From: an uncultured Bacteroidales bacterium
GTDB lineage: Bacteria; Bacteroidota; Bacteroidia; Bacteroidales; Paludibacteraceae
Assembly (NCBI GenBank): GCA_900319005.1
Contig: ONMV01000015.1
Location: forward strand, 1-64,000
DNA length: 64,000 bases
Direction of reading: 5' to 3'
A program made the position numbers and the translations under genes. Under the pieces are notes generated by a model. That model worked only from the letters and a program-made list of their open reading frames with translations. It was not told the DNA's origin and searched no databases. This document shows, one piece after another, positions 52,865 to 62,587 of the stretch (position 1 is the first letter of the stretch; each line of letters starts with the position of its first letter).

Positions 52865-53395
52865 TTACACCCTATTCCACGTTTCTTCCACCACATTCAT
52901 TCGATGCCCCACATAACGTGCAAACACGAACAGATAATCACTGATTCGGTTCATGAGCTGCATTGCCTCATCCTGACACCCTAAAGCGATCATTCTACGC
53001 TCTGCTCGACGGCAAATAGTACGACAAACATGGCATCTTGTCATCGTTTCATTACCGCTCGGCAAAATGAACGCACGCTGTTTCGGAACCTCTGCCTGCA
53101 AGGTATCAATCCACTTCTCTACCTGCTGTACATCCGATACCGAAATCCACTTTCCCGGAGCCTGACTCAATTCTGCGCCAAGATTAAAGAGTTTGTTCTG
53201 AATCCATTGCAATTCAGCCTGCAGTTCTTTATCTTCAAAGCCCTCCTTCTGCATTCCGGCACGCAAAAGACCAACCCAACTATTCAGTTCATCTACCGTA
53301 CCGTACGCCTCTATGCGGGCATCTGCTTTGGAGATTCGCTCACCATTCGCCAGCGAAGTCTCACCTTTGTCTCCTGTTTTGGTATAAATAGCCAT
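52865..53395 (-). CDS. Cob(I)alamin adenosyltransferase, PduO type
   Basis: 176 residues from MAIYTKTGDKGETSLANGER, which contains the ATP-binding TKTGDKG start. Other landmarks: AYGTVDELNSWVGLLRA, FILPSGNETMTRCHVCRTIC and CRRAERRMIAL, with RISDYLFVFARY at the end. It adenosylates cobalamin to form coenzyme B12. Two extra codons upstream (MKI) are possible. Confidence 0.94.
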   Translation of the reverse strand: MAIYTKTGDKGETSLANGERISKADARIEAYGTVDELNSWVGLLRAGMQKEGFEDKELQAELQWIQNKLFNLGAELSQAPGKWISVSDVQQVEKWIDTLQAEVPKQRAFILPSGNETMTRCHVCRTICRRAERRMIALGCQDEAMQLMNRISDYLFVFARYVGHRMNVVEETWNRV

Positions 53396-53414
53396 AATTT
53401 TCAATTATCAATCA

Positions 53415-54230
53415 TCAATTAATTCGTATTCTGTAATGTCGTTTCAGATAGTGGGGATCCACAAAAATCAACCCCATATGGTACAAATCCATTGTGGTCG
53501 TGACTTGCGGATCCTGTTTCAGTTCTTCCCATGCGCGCTCCATTTCCTCGGAATAATGGATATCATCGATAGCGACGATGCCTTTCTCCGACATCCGCGG
53601 CAAAAGAAAGCGCACATAACGTGTAGTGGCTTCAAAAGTATGGTTGGCATCCACATAGACCAAATCCAATCTCTCGCGCGCGCAATTATATAAGGTGTCA
53701 TCAATATTGCCTGCTCGCCATTCAATATTCTCCAATTGCAAAGCCCGCCACACACCTTTCGCCACGCGTAATACCGACTCGCTTCCCTCCATCGTCATGA
53801 CCCTGTTTCTGCTATCTGCACTCGCCAGATAAGCCGTAGTCACGCCTAACGATGTACCCAATTCCAAAATCTCCAGCGGCCTTTTCTCTTCCTGCCCCAT
53901 GAAATTGAGGATTCGGAAAAGAAGTTGTCCCATGCGGGCACTCTCCAGATGCGTCTTTGCAATATCGCACATACGCCGCGACACATGCACTCCCTCTTTG
54001 CTGCCCGATGACCCGTAATCCACCACATCCAACTCATCCTTGCACGCCAGCAGTAACTCTCTCCTTCGCTCGATATCCGAAAAACAATAATAACTGTTTT
54101 CATCCCGCATAACGAAACGAACCAACCGGAATAAATAAGGAGAATGAATGCCTTCACCCGTGGTATTCCATGCGGTCAGAAAGTGCCGAACGAACGACCA
54201 AACCCTATGAATCTGTTTACATTTTGCCAT
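53415..54230 (-). CDS. Class I SAM-dependent O-methyltransferase-like protein
   Basis: 271 residues. The SAM-binding motif is ILELGTSLGVTTAYLAS, then VMTMEGSESVLRVA, DLVYVDANHTFEATTRYVRF and EKGIVAIDDIHYSEEMERAW, the YrrM/O-methyltransferase pattern. Substrate unknown. Its promoter (minus-strand TAATTTTG, 54239-54246) is divergent from that of the next gene. Confidence 0.85.
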   Translation of the reverse strand: MAKCKQIHRVWSFVRHFLTAWNTTGEGIHSPYLFRLVRFVMRDENSYYCFSDIERRRELLLACKDELDVVDYGSSGSKEGVHVSRRMCDIAKTHLESARMGQLLFRILNFMGQEEKRPLEILELGTSLGVTTAYLASADSRNRVMTMEGSESVLRVAKGVWRALQLENIEWRAGNIDDTLYNCARERLDLVYVDANHTFEATTRYVRFLLPRMSEKGIVAIDDIHYSEEMERAWEELKQDPQVTTTMDLYHMGLIFVDPHYLKRHYRIRIN

Positions 54231-54238
54231 TTATGGTG

Positions 54239-54246
54239 CAAAATTA
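54239..54246 (-). promoter_or_regulatory. -7 box for the methyltransferase gene
   Basis: Minus-strand TAATTTTG, nine bases before the start codon region. Confidence 0.6.
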
Positions 54247-54278
54247 CAAAATTATTTGCATATATGCAAAAAAAAGTG

Positions 54279-54286
54279 TACTTTTG
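54279..54286 (+). promoter_or_regulatory. -7 box for the SpmAB gene, next to the start codon
   Basis: TACTTTTG with a TTTGC about 25 bases upstream. The proposed ATG begins four bases after the box, so the message may be leaderless. Confidence 0.6.
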
Positions 54287-54290
54287 TCGC

Positions 54291-55523
54291 ATGATTTTGA
54301 ATTATATTTGGATTTCGCTCATTTTACTAGCCGTTCTAATGGGGTTAGTGCAAGCACTTTGCTTCGGAAACGTGGATATCTTTTCTGCGATTCTCAACTC
54401 CACCTTTGATAGTGCGAAAACAGGCTTTGAACTGTCTATCGGACTCACCGGTGTCTTATCGCTTTGGATGGGAATCATGAAAATTGGAGAGAAAGCAGGA
54501 GCTGTCAATACGCTGGGTAAAGCCATCAATCCGTTCTTCAGCCGTATTTTCCCTGACATCCCTAAAGGACACCCCGTTTATGGCACAATGCTAATGAATT
54601 TCGCAGCAAACATGCTCGGATTGGATAATGCCGCAACCCCGATGGGACTCAAAGCGATGGGCGAATTGCAAGAACTGAACTCCGACAAAACAAAAGCCTC
54701 CAATGCCATGATCATGTTTGTCGTTTTGGGAGCGAGCGGCTTAACCCTCATCCCAACCACGATTATGGCTTATCGGGCACAACTCGGAGCGGCAAACCCC
54801 GCGGATGTATTCATACCCATTCTGATTGCCACGTATGCAGCTACTCTCGTCGGACTCATTTGTGTGTGTCTGGCTCAAAAAATACGTTTGAAGGATCCGG
54901 TAGTCATCGGCACACTCCTCGGTCTCACTGCACTTGTTGGCACGCTCGTTTGGGGTGCTACAAGGCTTTCACCCGACAAACTATCTGCCGTCTCAGCAGC
55001 TGTTGCTGCCATCCTCTTACTCGGCGTCATCTGTTGGTTCATCATCCAGGCGATGACGCAAAAGATCAACGTTTACGATGCTTTCATTGATGGAGCGAAA
55101 GGCGGTTTCCAAACTGCCATAGGAATCATCCCTTACCTCATAGCTATCTTAGTGGCAGTCGGTATGTTCCGCGCATCTGGAGCTATGGGATTATTAGAAC
55201 AAGGAATCGCTTGGTGTTTCGCGGCGTGCGGCATCAATCCTGATTTGGCAGGGGCTGTTCCAACGGCGTTGATGAAGCCTCTAAGCGGAGGTGGGGCACG
55301 CGGACTGATGCTTGAAGCCATGACAACACACGGAGCTGACAGCCTCGTGGGCAGACTATGCTGCATCCTGCAAGGTACAACGGACACCACTTTCTACGTC
55401 TTGGCCGTCTATTTTGGCTCCGTGAACATTAAGGACACACGGCATGCGGTAGTTTGTTGCTTATTGGCGGATTTAGCCGGAGTAATGGCTGCATTTGCTA
55501 TCGCTCCGTTGTTCTTCGGCTAA
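54291..55523 (+). CDS. SpmA-SpmB fusion (nucleoside-recognition/Gate domain) membrane protein
   Basis: 410 residues from MILNYIWISLILLAVLMGLV. Two Gate-domain halves: the SpmA-like half (LTGVLSLWMGIMKIGEKAGA, GTMLMNFAANMLGLDNAATP) and the SpmB-like half (AFIDGAKGGFQTAIGIIPYL, MKPLSGGGARGLMLEAM). In spore formers the two are separate proteins; fused forms occur in Bacteroidetes, where the transported compound is unknown. Upstream in-frame codons exist, but the hydrophobic start and promoter position favour 54291. Confidence 0.88.
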   Translation: MILNYIWISLILLAVLMGLVQALCFGNVDIFSAILNSTFDSAKTGFELSIGLTGVLSLWMGIMKIGEKAGAVNTLGKAINPFFSRIFPDIPKGHPVYGTMLMNFAANMLGLDNAATPMGLKAMGELQELNSDKTKASNAMIMFVVLGASGLTLIPTTIMAYRAQLGAANPADVFIPILIATYAATLVGLICVCLAQKIRLKDPVVIGTLLGLTALVGTLVWGATRLSPDKLSAVSAAVAAILLLGVICWFIIQAMTQKINVYDAFIDGAKGGFQTAIGIIPYLIAILVAVGMFRASGAMGLLEQGIAWCFAACGINPDLAGAVPTALMKPLSGGGARGLMLEAMTTHGADSLVGRLCCILQGTTDTTFYVLAVYFGSVNIKDTRHAVVCCLLADLAGVMAAFAIAPLFFG

Positions 55524-55666
55524 AAAAAGTGAAAATAGCCAGTATTATATATTTATATATAATACCAAGGGTATAAAGAGCGACCATTACCGCGTGAAAC
55601 GTTAGTTATAAGTTAGATATTAGTTAGATATTACCGGAGGGTATTCGGAATAATTACAGGGTAAAT

Positions 55667-56077
55667 ATGGTATCATTCATAGCGGATAGTATAGAAATGC
55701 CTGCACTCGATGAGCGCAAGGTGACTCGTTGGATCCGGTCGGTAGCCGCCGATTATAACTTTGCCGTGGGAAACATCAATTATATCTTCTGCTCTGATGA
55801 GCGGGAGTTAGAAGTGAACAGGCAGTTTTTGGGGCACGATTATTATACAGACGTCATTACTTTTGATTACACGTCAGGCAAGACGCTGAACGGAGATATT
55901 TTCATTTCCTTGGAAACCGTGCGCTCCAATGCCAAGATGATGGGCGTTTCCTTTGATGCCGAGTTACTCCGAATAATCATCCACGGCGTGCTACATCTAA
56001 CGGGACAGGGCGACAAAACCCCCGAGACAAAAGCCCAAATGACCGAAAAAGAAGAGAAGGCGCTCGCTAAATGGTAA
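55667..56077 (+). CDS. ybeY: Endoribonuclease YbeY
   Basis: 136 residues. The metal site is in LLRIIIHGVLHLTGQGDKTP: HxxxH is present, and the usual third ligand region G-x-x-H is GQGDKTP, with Asp in place of His, as I recall for Bacteroidetes YbeY. It takes part in 16S rRNA 3'-end processing and ribosome quality control. The next gene starts 27 bases downstream. Confidence 0.92.
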   Translation: MVSFIADSIEMPALDERKVTRWIRSVAADYNFAVGNINYIFCSDERELEVNRQFLGHDYYTDVITFDYTSGKTLNGDIFISLETVRSNAKMMGVSFDAELLRIIIHGVLHLTGQGDKTPETKAQMTEKEEKALAKW

Positions 56078-56104
56078 AAAACACTACTCCAAAACAGATA
56101 AACT

Positions 56105-56983
56105 ATGCGGAAAATCCTATTTTTACTACTCCTTCTGCCGGCAATGATGATGGCGAAGGACATTCATGAAGCAGACACCCTTTGGGTGAACAAGCACTAC
56201 AAAATAGCGGAGCAGGAGGATGCCACTTTCTGCGGTTTCGTCAAGCACGTGGACACTATAGAGAATGTAGCTACCATTGAGTACTACACGATAGAAAACC
56301 CACGTCTGGTGGCGATCCGCCATCAGGTAGCTTTGGGAGATGGAGCAGGATACAGCAAAGGCGAACAGCTCTATTTCAACGAAGAGGGGAAATTGGAAAG
56401 CAAGCAGATATATACCGTCATATACAACCAGCAGCGGAAAAGCAAAGTGAGCAACCGACTCACGAAGGAAACCCTTTTCTATCCCGATGGTAACACCAAA
56501 GAGGAACTGACGATCACCTATACGAAGGAAGACAAGAAAGAGAAACGCACGTATGACCGTCAATGTTACTATCCGGAAGGAGCATTGCAATACGAAGAGC
56601 ATTTTGACGGAAAAGAGACCAATACCGTTTATTACAAGCCCAACGGCAAAGTGGACCGGAAACCCAAAGAGAAGATTGAGCCGTACGAGACACCTCCCTC
56701 TTTCCCCGGTGGATTAGATGCTTTGTTTGAATACTTAAGCCAAAACGTCAAGTACCCCCCGATAGCCCGTAAAAACAACATCCAAGGCAGAGTGATTGTC
56801 CAGTTTGTTGTGGGCAAAAACGGCAAAATAAAAGATGTGGAAGTAGTTCGTAGCGGCGGCGATCCATCGCTGGACAAAGAGGCAGCACGTGTCATCAAAT
56901 CCATGCCCCAATGGATCCCCGGAAAACAGCGCGGTGTGCCTGTTCGGGTTAAATACACCGCCCCCGTTAATTTCAAATTATAA
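56105..56983 (+). CDS. TonB C-terminal-domain protein
   Basis: 292 residues. A signal peptide (KILFLLLLLPAMMMAKDIHE) is followed by a MORN-like beta region (YFNEEGKLESKQIY, LFYPDGNTKEELTITY, YYPEGALQYEEHFDGK), then a TonB_C domain from about 200: PPSFPGGLDALFEYLSQNVK, YPPIARKNNIQGRVIVQFVV, LDKEAARVIKSMPQWIPGKQ. It lacks the usual N-terminal anchor for ExbBD coupling, so it is probably a periplasmic TonB-like protein, not a classical energy transducer. Confidence 0.88.
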   Translation: MRKILFLLLLLPAMMMAKDIHEADTLWVNKHYKIAEQEDATFCGFVKHVDTIENVATIEYYTIENPRLVAIRHQVALGDGAGYSKGEQLYFNEEGKLESKQIYTVIYNQQRKSKVSNRLTKETLFYPDGNTKEELTITYTKEDKKEKRTYDRQCYYPEGALQYEEHFDGKETNTVYYKPNGKVDRKPKEKIEPYETPPSFPGGLDALFEYLSQNVKYPPIARKNNIQGRVIVQFVVGKNGKIKDVEVVRSGGDPSLDKEAARVIKSMPQWIPGKQRGVPVRVKYTAPVNFKL

Positions 56984-56999
56984 TTAGAAAAACTCAGAT

Positions 57000-59555
57000 A
57001 TGAAACGATTCATCCTTTTATGCGCCCTGTGCGCAATCACAGTAAGCCTTTCCGCTTTCAACTACTGCGCAGAGCAGAGTTGGGGTTACGCCGGTACGAC
57101 CGTCACGGGAGGTGGTAGTGCTACACCAACGCTGGTCAAGAGCGTGAGTGAACTGAAATCGGCACTAAACAAAGGGAAGAACAAAGTGATCATCATCACG
57201 CAGAATCTGACCTTTACCTCCATGTTATCCGTTCAAGACGGATCGAACGTCACACTCATGGCGTTACCGGGTGTAAAACTGACCAGTGACAAGCAGGATG
57301 CTACCAATTCCGGCATCTTGTATGTAAAACGGTTCAGCAATCTGATTATCAGAAACATCACCTTCGTTGGACCCGGTGCTTATGACTGTGATGGCAACGA
57401 CCTTTTGTGTTTTGAAAATGTAACCAAAGCATGGGTGGACCACTGCGATTTTCAAGATGGTTGTGACGGAAACTTCGATAATAAAGGAGGAACAGATAAC
57501 ATAACTGTCAGTTGGTGTCGTTTCCATTATCTGAAAGCACCAAAGGCGGGTGGTTCCGGCGGGGCAGATGACCATCGTTTCACGAACCTGCTGGGTTCTT
57601 CGTCCTCCGACAAACCTTCAGACGGTACGTATAACTTCACCTGGGCATATTGCTGGTGGGACGAAGGATGCAAGGAACGCATGGTACGCTGCCGTAACTG
57701 CGAGTTACACTTTTTGAACTGCTACTGGAACAGTTCGGTAGCGAACTACTACGTAGGTCCGGAGAATGCGAAATGCTATTTCGAAGGCTGCACGTTTGCC
57801 GGCAAAGCAAACTCCGCCAAGAATATCTTTAAGTCTTACGGAGGCACCAATGCCTGTAAGTTTGTGAACTGCGTGGGTAATCTGCCCTCCAATAGCGGGA
57901 GTGTGAATGCACCGAGCTACGCTTATGACAAGCTGAGTGCTGCGGACGCTAAAAACTACGTGACCAATAGTTCCTGCGGAGCGGGAGCAACATTGACTAT
58001 CAACACAAAAGGTGAGATTGGTTCGTCCTGCGACGGAGGTTCGACTCCTACTCCGGTTACCTCAGACCTGACATGGGATTTCTCAACAAGCGATTTCAAC
58101 GCGCTCGGTACGATCACGAGCTCAACGACGATAAACGGACTCACTATTGTTGCTACAAGCGACAAAGCCGTTACAATAGCTGAAGGAGCAAAGACGATTG
58201 ACGGTCATTCCTTCACACACGTAATGAAAACAGGTGGTTCGGGATCGGCCGCAGCGCGCAGTCTGAACTTTGCAGTTACCGGAGCTTGTACCATCGAAGT
58301 CTATCTGATAAGTGCCAACGCGACCACCGAGCGTACGCTCAATATCTACAGCGGTTCATACGGAGGGACTCTGCTAACGACGTTGCCTGCCGCAACGACA
58401 GCTGCAAAGCAGACTTATGCGTATTCCGGTGGAGCAACCACGATACATATGGGAAGTGCCAATAGTGGCATCAATTTCTATGCCATCAACCTCATCTACT
58501 CCGGAGGAGACGATCCTACTCCAATACAGACCTACACCCTCTCTTATGACGAAAACGGAGGTAGCGGTACTATGGAGGAACAAAGCGGCACTTCCGTTAC
58601 GGTTGCTACAAATAGTTTTACTGCTCCTACCGGATACACTTTCAAAGAATGGAACACCAATGCAAAGGGTTCCGGTACCAAATATACAGCAGGACAGAAC
58701 GTAACGCTGACGGAAGACCTGACACTCTATGCCGTTTGGTCACCGCTCAGTTACACGATTTCCCTGAATGCAATGGGAGGAACCGGAGGTACAACCAGCA
58801 TAACCGCTACCTTCGACGCTGCTATGCCGAACATCACTATCCCAAGCCGTAACGGATACACTTTCAAGGGTTATTTCTCTGAGCAGAACGGCTCAGGCAG
58901 ACAATACTATGATGAAAACGGAAGCAGTACCAACAGCTGGACAACTGCCTCAAATGCGACACTTTATGCTTTGTGGGAAGAGCAGAGCGGCGAGACACCA
59001 GTGGTAGAAGGAGACCTCCATTTCTGGTTTTTCGGTGCCGCTGACGCTTCCGCTAACGGCGTGAGCAACGATGCTACGGTTTTCCGGAACATGTACAGTT
59101 CAACCAGCAGCCAAGCCGGCAGCATCACTATTGACGGCAAGAGCTACTCCATCACCCGACGATCAGGCGACACGCCCAAGTTCGGCGAGTTCACTATCCC
59201 GGCAGGAAAAACAGCCATCTTCTACGCCCTGGCTATATCATCGGGAGGTAGCGATCGACAGATCAACTTGATCTGCGGCAACGAGAAGATCGAGATGGAT
59301 GTGCCGGGAGGCAGCAAGGTATATCAGCGGTTAGAAAGCGAGGAACTGCCGGCAGGCACCTACAGCATCGAACGCGAAGGCAGCGGCAACGTACGGATAG
59401 GCGTGATTGTGCTGAAATTCATTAGCAATAGCACCACCGGCATCTATTCGGCCGATGCGCATGATACCCCTACCCGCAAAATAATACGCGAAGGAAGAGT
59501 GCTCATCCTTCGCGATAACAAAGCCTACGATATCTTCGGCAGACGGGTGGAATGA
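57000..59555 (+). CDS. Secreted pectate lyase (PL1-like) with two InlB-type repeats and T9SS-like tail
   Basis: 851 residues. Signal peptide (FILLCALCAITVSLSA), then a right-handed beta-helix pectate lyase domain to about 345: NLIIRNITFVGPGAYDCDGN, AWVDHCDFQDGCDGNFDNKG, TDNITVSWCRFHYLKAP and FLNCYWNSSVANYY. A beta-sandwich of unknown type follows, then two Listeria-Bacteroides (InlB/Flg_new) repeats from about 505 (YTLSYDENGGSGTMEEQSGT; YTISLNAMGGTGGTTSITAT). The C-terminus KIIREGRVLILRDNKAYDIF-GRRVE resembles short T9SS sorting tails. It would cleave pectin at the cell surface. Confidence 0.9.
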   Translation: MKRFILLCALCAITVSLSAFNYCAEQSWGYAGTTVTGGGSATPTLVKSVSELKSALNKGKNKVIIITQNLTFTSMLSVQDGSNVTLMALPGVKLTSDKQDATNSGILYVKRFSNLIIRNITFVGPGAYDCDGNDLLCFENVTKAWVDHCDFQDGCDGNFDNKGGTDNITVSWCRFHYLKAPKAGGSGGADDHRFTNLLGSSSSDKPSDGTYNFTWAYCWWDEGCKERMVRCRNCELHFLNCYWNSSVANYYVGPENAKCYFEGCTFAGKANSAKNIFKSYGGTNACKFVNCVGNLPSNSGSVNAPSYAYDKLSAADAKNYVTNSSCGAGATLTINTKGEIGSSCDGGSTPTPVTSDLTWDFSTSDFNALGTITSSTTINGLTIVATSDKAVTIAEGAKTIDGHSFTHVMKTGGSGSAAARSLNFAVTGACTIEVYLISANATTERTLNIYSGSYGGTLLTTLPAATTAAKQTYAYSGGATTIHMGSANSGINFYAINLIYSGGDDPTPIQTYTLSYDENGGSGTMEEQSGTSVTVATNSFTAPTGYTFKEWNTNAKGSGTKYTAGQNVTLTEDLTLYAVWSPLSYTISLNAMGGTGGTTSITATFDAAMPNITIPSRNGYTFKGYFSEQNGSGRQYYDENGSSTNSWTTASNATLYALWEEQSGETPVVEGDLHFWFFGAADASANGVSNDATVFRNMYSSTSSQAGSITIDGKSYSITRRSGDTPKFGEFTIPAGKTAIFYALAISSGGSDRQINLICGNEKIEMDVPGGSKVYQRLESEELPAGTYSIEREGSGNVRIGVIVLKFISNSTTGIYSADAHDTPTRKIIREGRVLILRDNKAYDIFGRRVE

Positions 59556-59560
59556 TTACT

Positions 59561-61516
59561 TCACCCGCTGACCGGTGTATATTCTACTCCGCTGCGGATA
59601 ATAATCAATTGTCCGTGGCGGATTTCTTTACGTGCTTGCGGCTCAATTTGCACCATCTCCAGTGCTGTAGGAGCAGAATTGCCTAAGATGATATCAATCA
59701 CATAGGGGTCATGATCAGACCATGATTGAGCGTAAGATACGGCGCTGTTACATTTGTATGCACAAATATGCTCTACGTGTGCATTCACGATTTGCGCAGC
59801 CATAGACGGGTTAGCCAACACGTGGTCTATCAATTCGCCTCCGTCGTAACAGTGCGACCAAGCAGCCGAATTATACTTGAGCAACTGCTCTTCAAAGCCG
59901 GCGTTAATAATGGTCGTTATCGGAACTTCGCCATATTCGCAGTTGAGGTCGCCCAAGATCAGAATATCCGGATCGGCAGTGAGGTTGTCCACAGCGCTCA
60001 CAAGGTTATTTGCATTGGTCTGACGCTGTGATTCGCCTTGGTCGGACGAAGAGTCTTTCGCTTTGAAATGGTTCATGCTCACGATCAACTTCTCGTTACT
60101 TGCTAACTGGCGGAACGTTTGGATACGCATTGTACGTGAATAATAGCCGTTACCGCCTACTGCGGCCGTGTTGCTACCAACCGTAGCCACCTTATCTGTA
60201 CGATAAATAAAACCGGATTTGATTTGATTGTCGGAGATACCATCATACCACGTATAGTCAATACCATCGCTCACCGCTGCATATCGACCTGCTTCACCGG
60301 CGTAGGCGTTCATGGAATCAGCCAACTGCTGCAGCACGATCGGTTTTGCTTCTACCTCACAGAAAGCATAGATGTCCGCATCGATGGTCAACATCGCATT
60401 GACAATCTTTACCGTCTTTGTACGGAAACCTTCCGCATCACTATAACTCGGGCGCGAAGACTGCGTGTAGTTATAGTAGTAGTTCTCTAAGTTCTGTGCG
60501 CAGATACGCAACGATCCTGCTTGTCCGCTCGATGCCGGATGAACATGGCTGATGTAATGAGCACTGGTAACCTCGTTCTTACTATTATACAGTTGATAGA
60601 TACCGGTAATCGACAAGGTGTCTCCTTCTGAAATATCTGAAGCATTGAATGCGAACGCATTACCATCTTCATCTTTATCAATGCCCCACACGATAATATC
60701 TGCTGTCTCATCGGTCAATGTAAAATGGCCGTACGTTTGGTCTGTAATGAGCGAAACAACACCGCGCAGAATATACCGTTTTCCATCGTTAAGCGCAATA
60801 AATTCGCTAATCGTCTTCGGAACCGGAACCCATGCCTCAGTCGGTTTTTTATGGCTAATATATCTCGCTCCGACTACCTCATGGGTAGATTTATACAGAG
60901 TATAAACACCGGCAACGGTCACCGTATCGCCCTCTTCTATGCCATAACTTGTGAAATTGGACAAACCATACACATATGCAGTACCTGTATTGTCTTCTAT
61001 ATAAAAGTTACCATATTGCGTGCTGGCGATGTTGGTCACCACACCGGTTAAGATACAAGTATCTTTGGTATTGGCGAGTGATATAAACTCAGCGATTGTC
61101 TTTGGGCCAAGGTTGATCGGAGGTTCACCATTATCAATAATCTCACAAGTACAACCTTGCGCGAACTCCGGCGTTGTACCATACTTGGTCAGTTGACCGG
61201 TCACTCGCACTAACGCACCCACGTTGGGAGCATCCGCTTGTGTTTCTGCCACGCATTTGTATGCCTCGATAACTTTTCCGCCATTCTGCGTATCGGCCAT
61301 CCAGAAAGTAACGTTCTTATACGTGGAATTCCATGCATACTGAATAGAAGTCACATAACCTTGCACAACATACATCTCACCTCCGTTGTATAATTCATTG
61401 TTTGTTCCCACACTCAATGCATAGGAGCGCGCTTCCGTGCAAGAAATTTCTGTCTGTGCTTGTACCAGCATTGCCGGCATTAAGAGAAAAAATAAGAATA
61501 ATTTTTTCATAGGCAT
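59561..61516 (-). CDS. Secreted endonuclease/exonuclease/phosphatase-fold nuclease with OB-like domains and T9SS-like tail
   Basis: 651 residues (649 from the second ATG, 61510). Signal peptide LFLFFLLMPAMLVQAQ. Three OB-like segments follow (VVQGYVTSIQYAWNSTYKNV; TCILTGVVTNIASTQYGNFY; YILRGVVSLITDQTYGHFTL), then an EEP nuclease core: RICAQNLENYYYNY, EVEAKPIVLQQLAD, IVSMNHFKAKDSS, DILILGDLNCEYGE, GELIDHVLAN, SDHDPYVIDI. The tail KEIRHGQLIIIRSGVEYTPV matches the pectate lyase tail type. It probably degrades extracellular DNA. The two genes converge with a 5-base gap. Confidence 0.9.
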   Translation of the reverse strand: MPMKKLFLFFLLMPAMLVQAQTEISCTEARSYALSVGTNNELYNGGEMYVVQGYVTSIQYAWNSTYKNVTFWMADTQNGGKVIEAYKCVAETQADAPNVGALVRVTGQLTKYGTTPEFAQGCTCEIIDNGEPPINLGPKTIAEFISLANTKDTCILTGVVTNIASTQYGNFYIEDNTGTAYVYGLSNFTSYGIEEGDTVTVAGVYTLYKSTHEVVGARYISHKKPTEAWVPVPKTISEFIALNDGKRYILRGVVSLITDQTYGHFTLTDETADIIVWGIDKDEDGNAFAFNASDISEGDTLSITGIYQLYNSKNEVTSAHYISHVHPASSGQAGSLRICAQNLENYYYNYTQSSRPSYSDAEGFRTKTVKIVNAMLTIDADIYAFCEVEAKPIVLQQLADSMNAYAGEAGRYAAVSDGIDYTWYDGISDNQIKSGFIYRTDKVATVGSNTAAVGGNGYYSRTMRIQTFRQLASNEKLIVSMNHFKAKDSSSDQGESQRQTNANNLVSAVDNLTADPDILILGDLNCEYGEVPITTIINAGFEEQLLKYNSAAWSHCYDGGELIDHVLANPSMAAQIVNAHVEHICAYKCNSAVSYAQSWSDHDPYVIDIILGNSAPTALEMVQIEPQARKEIRHGQLIIIRSGVEYTPVSG

Positions 61517-61584
61517 AGAATTAAAATTAGCAATAGTGCAACGAGGGCGGTAATCAGCCGCCCTCGAGCTATAGACTTCTGCTA

Positions 61585-62340
61585 TTAGTCTTTGAATTTA
61601 GCCGCCAGGAACTCGCGATTGAGACGCGCGATGTTCGCGAGGCTAACGGATTTCGGGCACTCAGCGGCACAAGCGCCAGTGTTGGTACAGTTACCGAAAC
61701 CGAGTTCGTCCATCTTAGCGACCATCGCTTTCGCACGTGCCGCCGCCTCGATCTTACCTTGCGGAAGCAGGGCAAGCTGACTTACCTTTGCAGCTACGAA
61801 CAACATTGCCGAGCCGTTCTTACAAGCGGCCGCACAGGCACCGCAACCGATACAGGAAGCTGCATCCATCGCCTCGTCTGCTACAGGCTTCGGAATAGGA
61901 ATAGCGTTGGCGTCGGGTACACCGCCGGTGTTAACCGATACGAATCCGCCTGCCTGCATGATTTTGTCATACGCACCACGGTCCACCATCAGGTCCTTAA
62001 TCACAGGGAACGCACGGCTGCGCCACGGCTCTACGGTGATGGTCTCGCCGTCTTTGAACTTACGCATGTGCAACTGGCAGGTTGTGATGGCACTATCTGG
62101 TCCGTGCGGGTGACCGTTCACGTACATCGAGCACATACCACAGATACCCTCACGGCAATCATGATCGTAGGTTACAGGGTCTTTGTGCTCAGCAACAAGT
62201 TGCTCGTTGAGGATGTCGATCATCTCCAAGAACGAAGCGCCTTGGAATACATGTTTCAGCTCGTAGGTCTCGAAATGTCCCTGAGCCTTCGGGCCGGCCT
62301 GACGCCAAACCCGTACTTTAATATCAATATACTGATCCAT
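61585..62340 (-). CDS. frdB: Fumarate reductase/succinate dehydrogenase iron-sulfur subunit
   Basis: 251 residues. The [2Fe-2S] cluster region is [20 protein letters not shown] with a later cysteine in [10 protein letters not shown]; the [4Fe-4S]/[3Fe-4S] motifs are [14 protein letters not shown] and [13 protein letters not shown]. It passes electrons between the membrane anchor and flavoprotein FrdA; Bacteroidales use it for anaerobic fumarate respiration. Confidence 0.96.
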   Translation of the reverse strand: MDQYIDIKVRVWRQAGPKAQGHFETYELKHVFQGASFLEMIDILNEQLVAEHKDPVTYDHDCREGICGMCSMYVNGHPHGPDSAITTCQLHMRKFKDGETITVEPWRSRAFPVIKDLMVDRGAYDKIMQAGGFVSVNTGGVPDANAIPIPKPVADEAMDAASCIGCGACAAACKNGSAMLFVAAKVSQLALLPQGKIEAAARAKAMVAKMDELGFGNCTNTGACAAECPKSVSLANIARLNREFLAAKFKD

Positions 62341-62351
62341 TGTTCTATGTA

Positions 62352-62582
62352 TTATTGATTAATGAAATTATTTTCCAGAAGATACAATACTATAAATACA
62401 ATACCCACTAATAAAGGTGTCACTACATATCCAATAATATGGATAGTTTTACCTAGTTTTTCTCCAAATGTTTTTTTCATGGATTCCAGTTTACCAAACT
62501 TTTCAGTCTTACCGGCAACCCACAAATACAAGGAGTAACAACCAAAACAGAGGGCAAATATTCCAAATATTAAATTAAACAT
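62352..62582 (-). CDS. Small two-helix membrane protein between frdA and frdB
   Basis: 76 residues: two membrane helices ([20 protein letters not shown] and [20 protein letters not shown]) around a lysine-rich loop ([20 protein letters not shown]). It is 5 bases after frdA and 11 before frdB. It is not a cytochrome b subunit (no heme His pattern, far too short). AT-rich compared with both neighbours. Function unknown. Confidence 0.75.
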   Translation of the reverse strand: MFNLIFGIFALCFGCYSLYLWVAGKTEKFGKLESMKKTFGEKLGKTIHIIGYVVTPLLVGIVFIVLYLLENNFINQ

Positions 62583-62587
62583 GGTTT

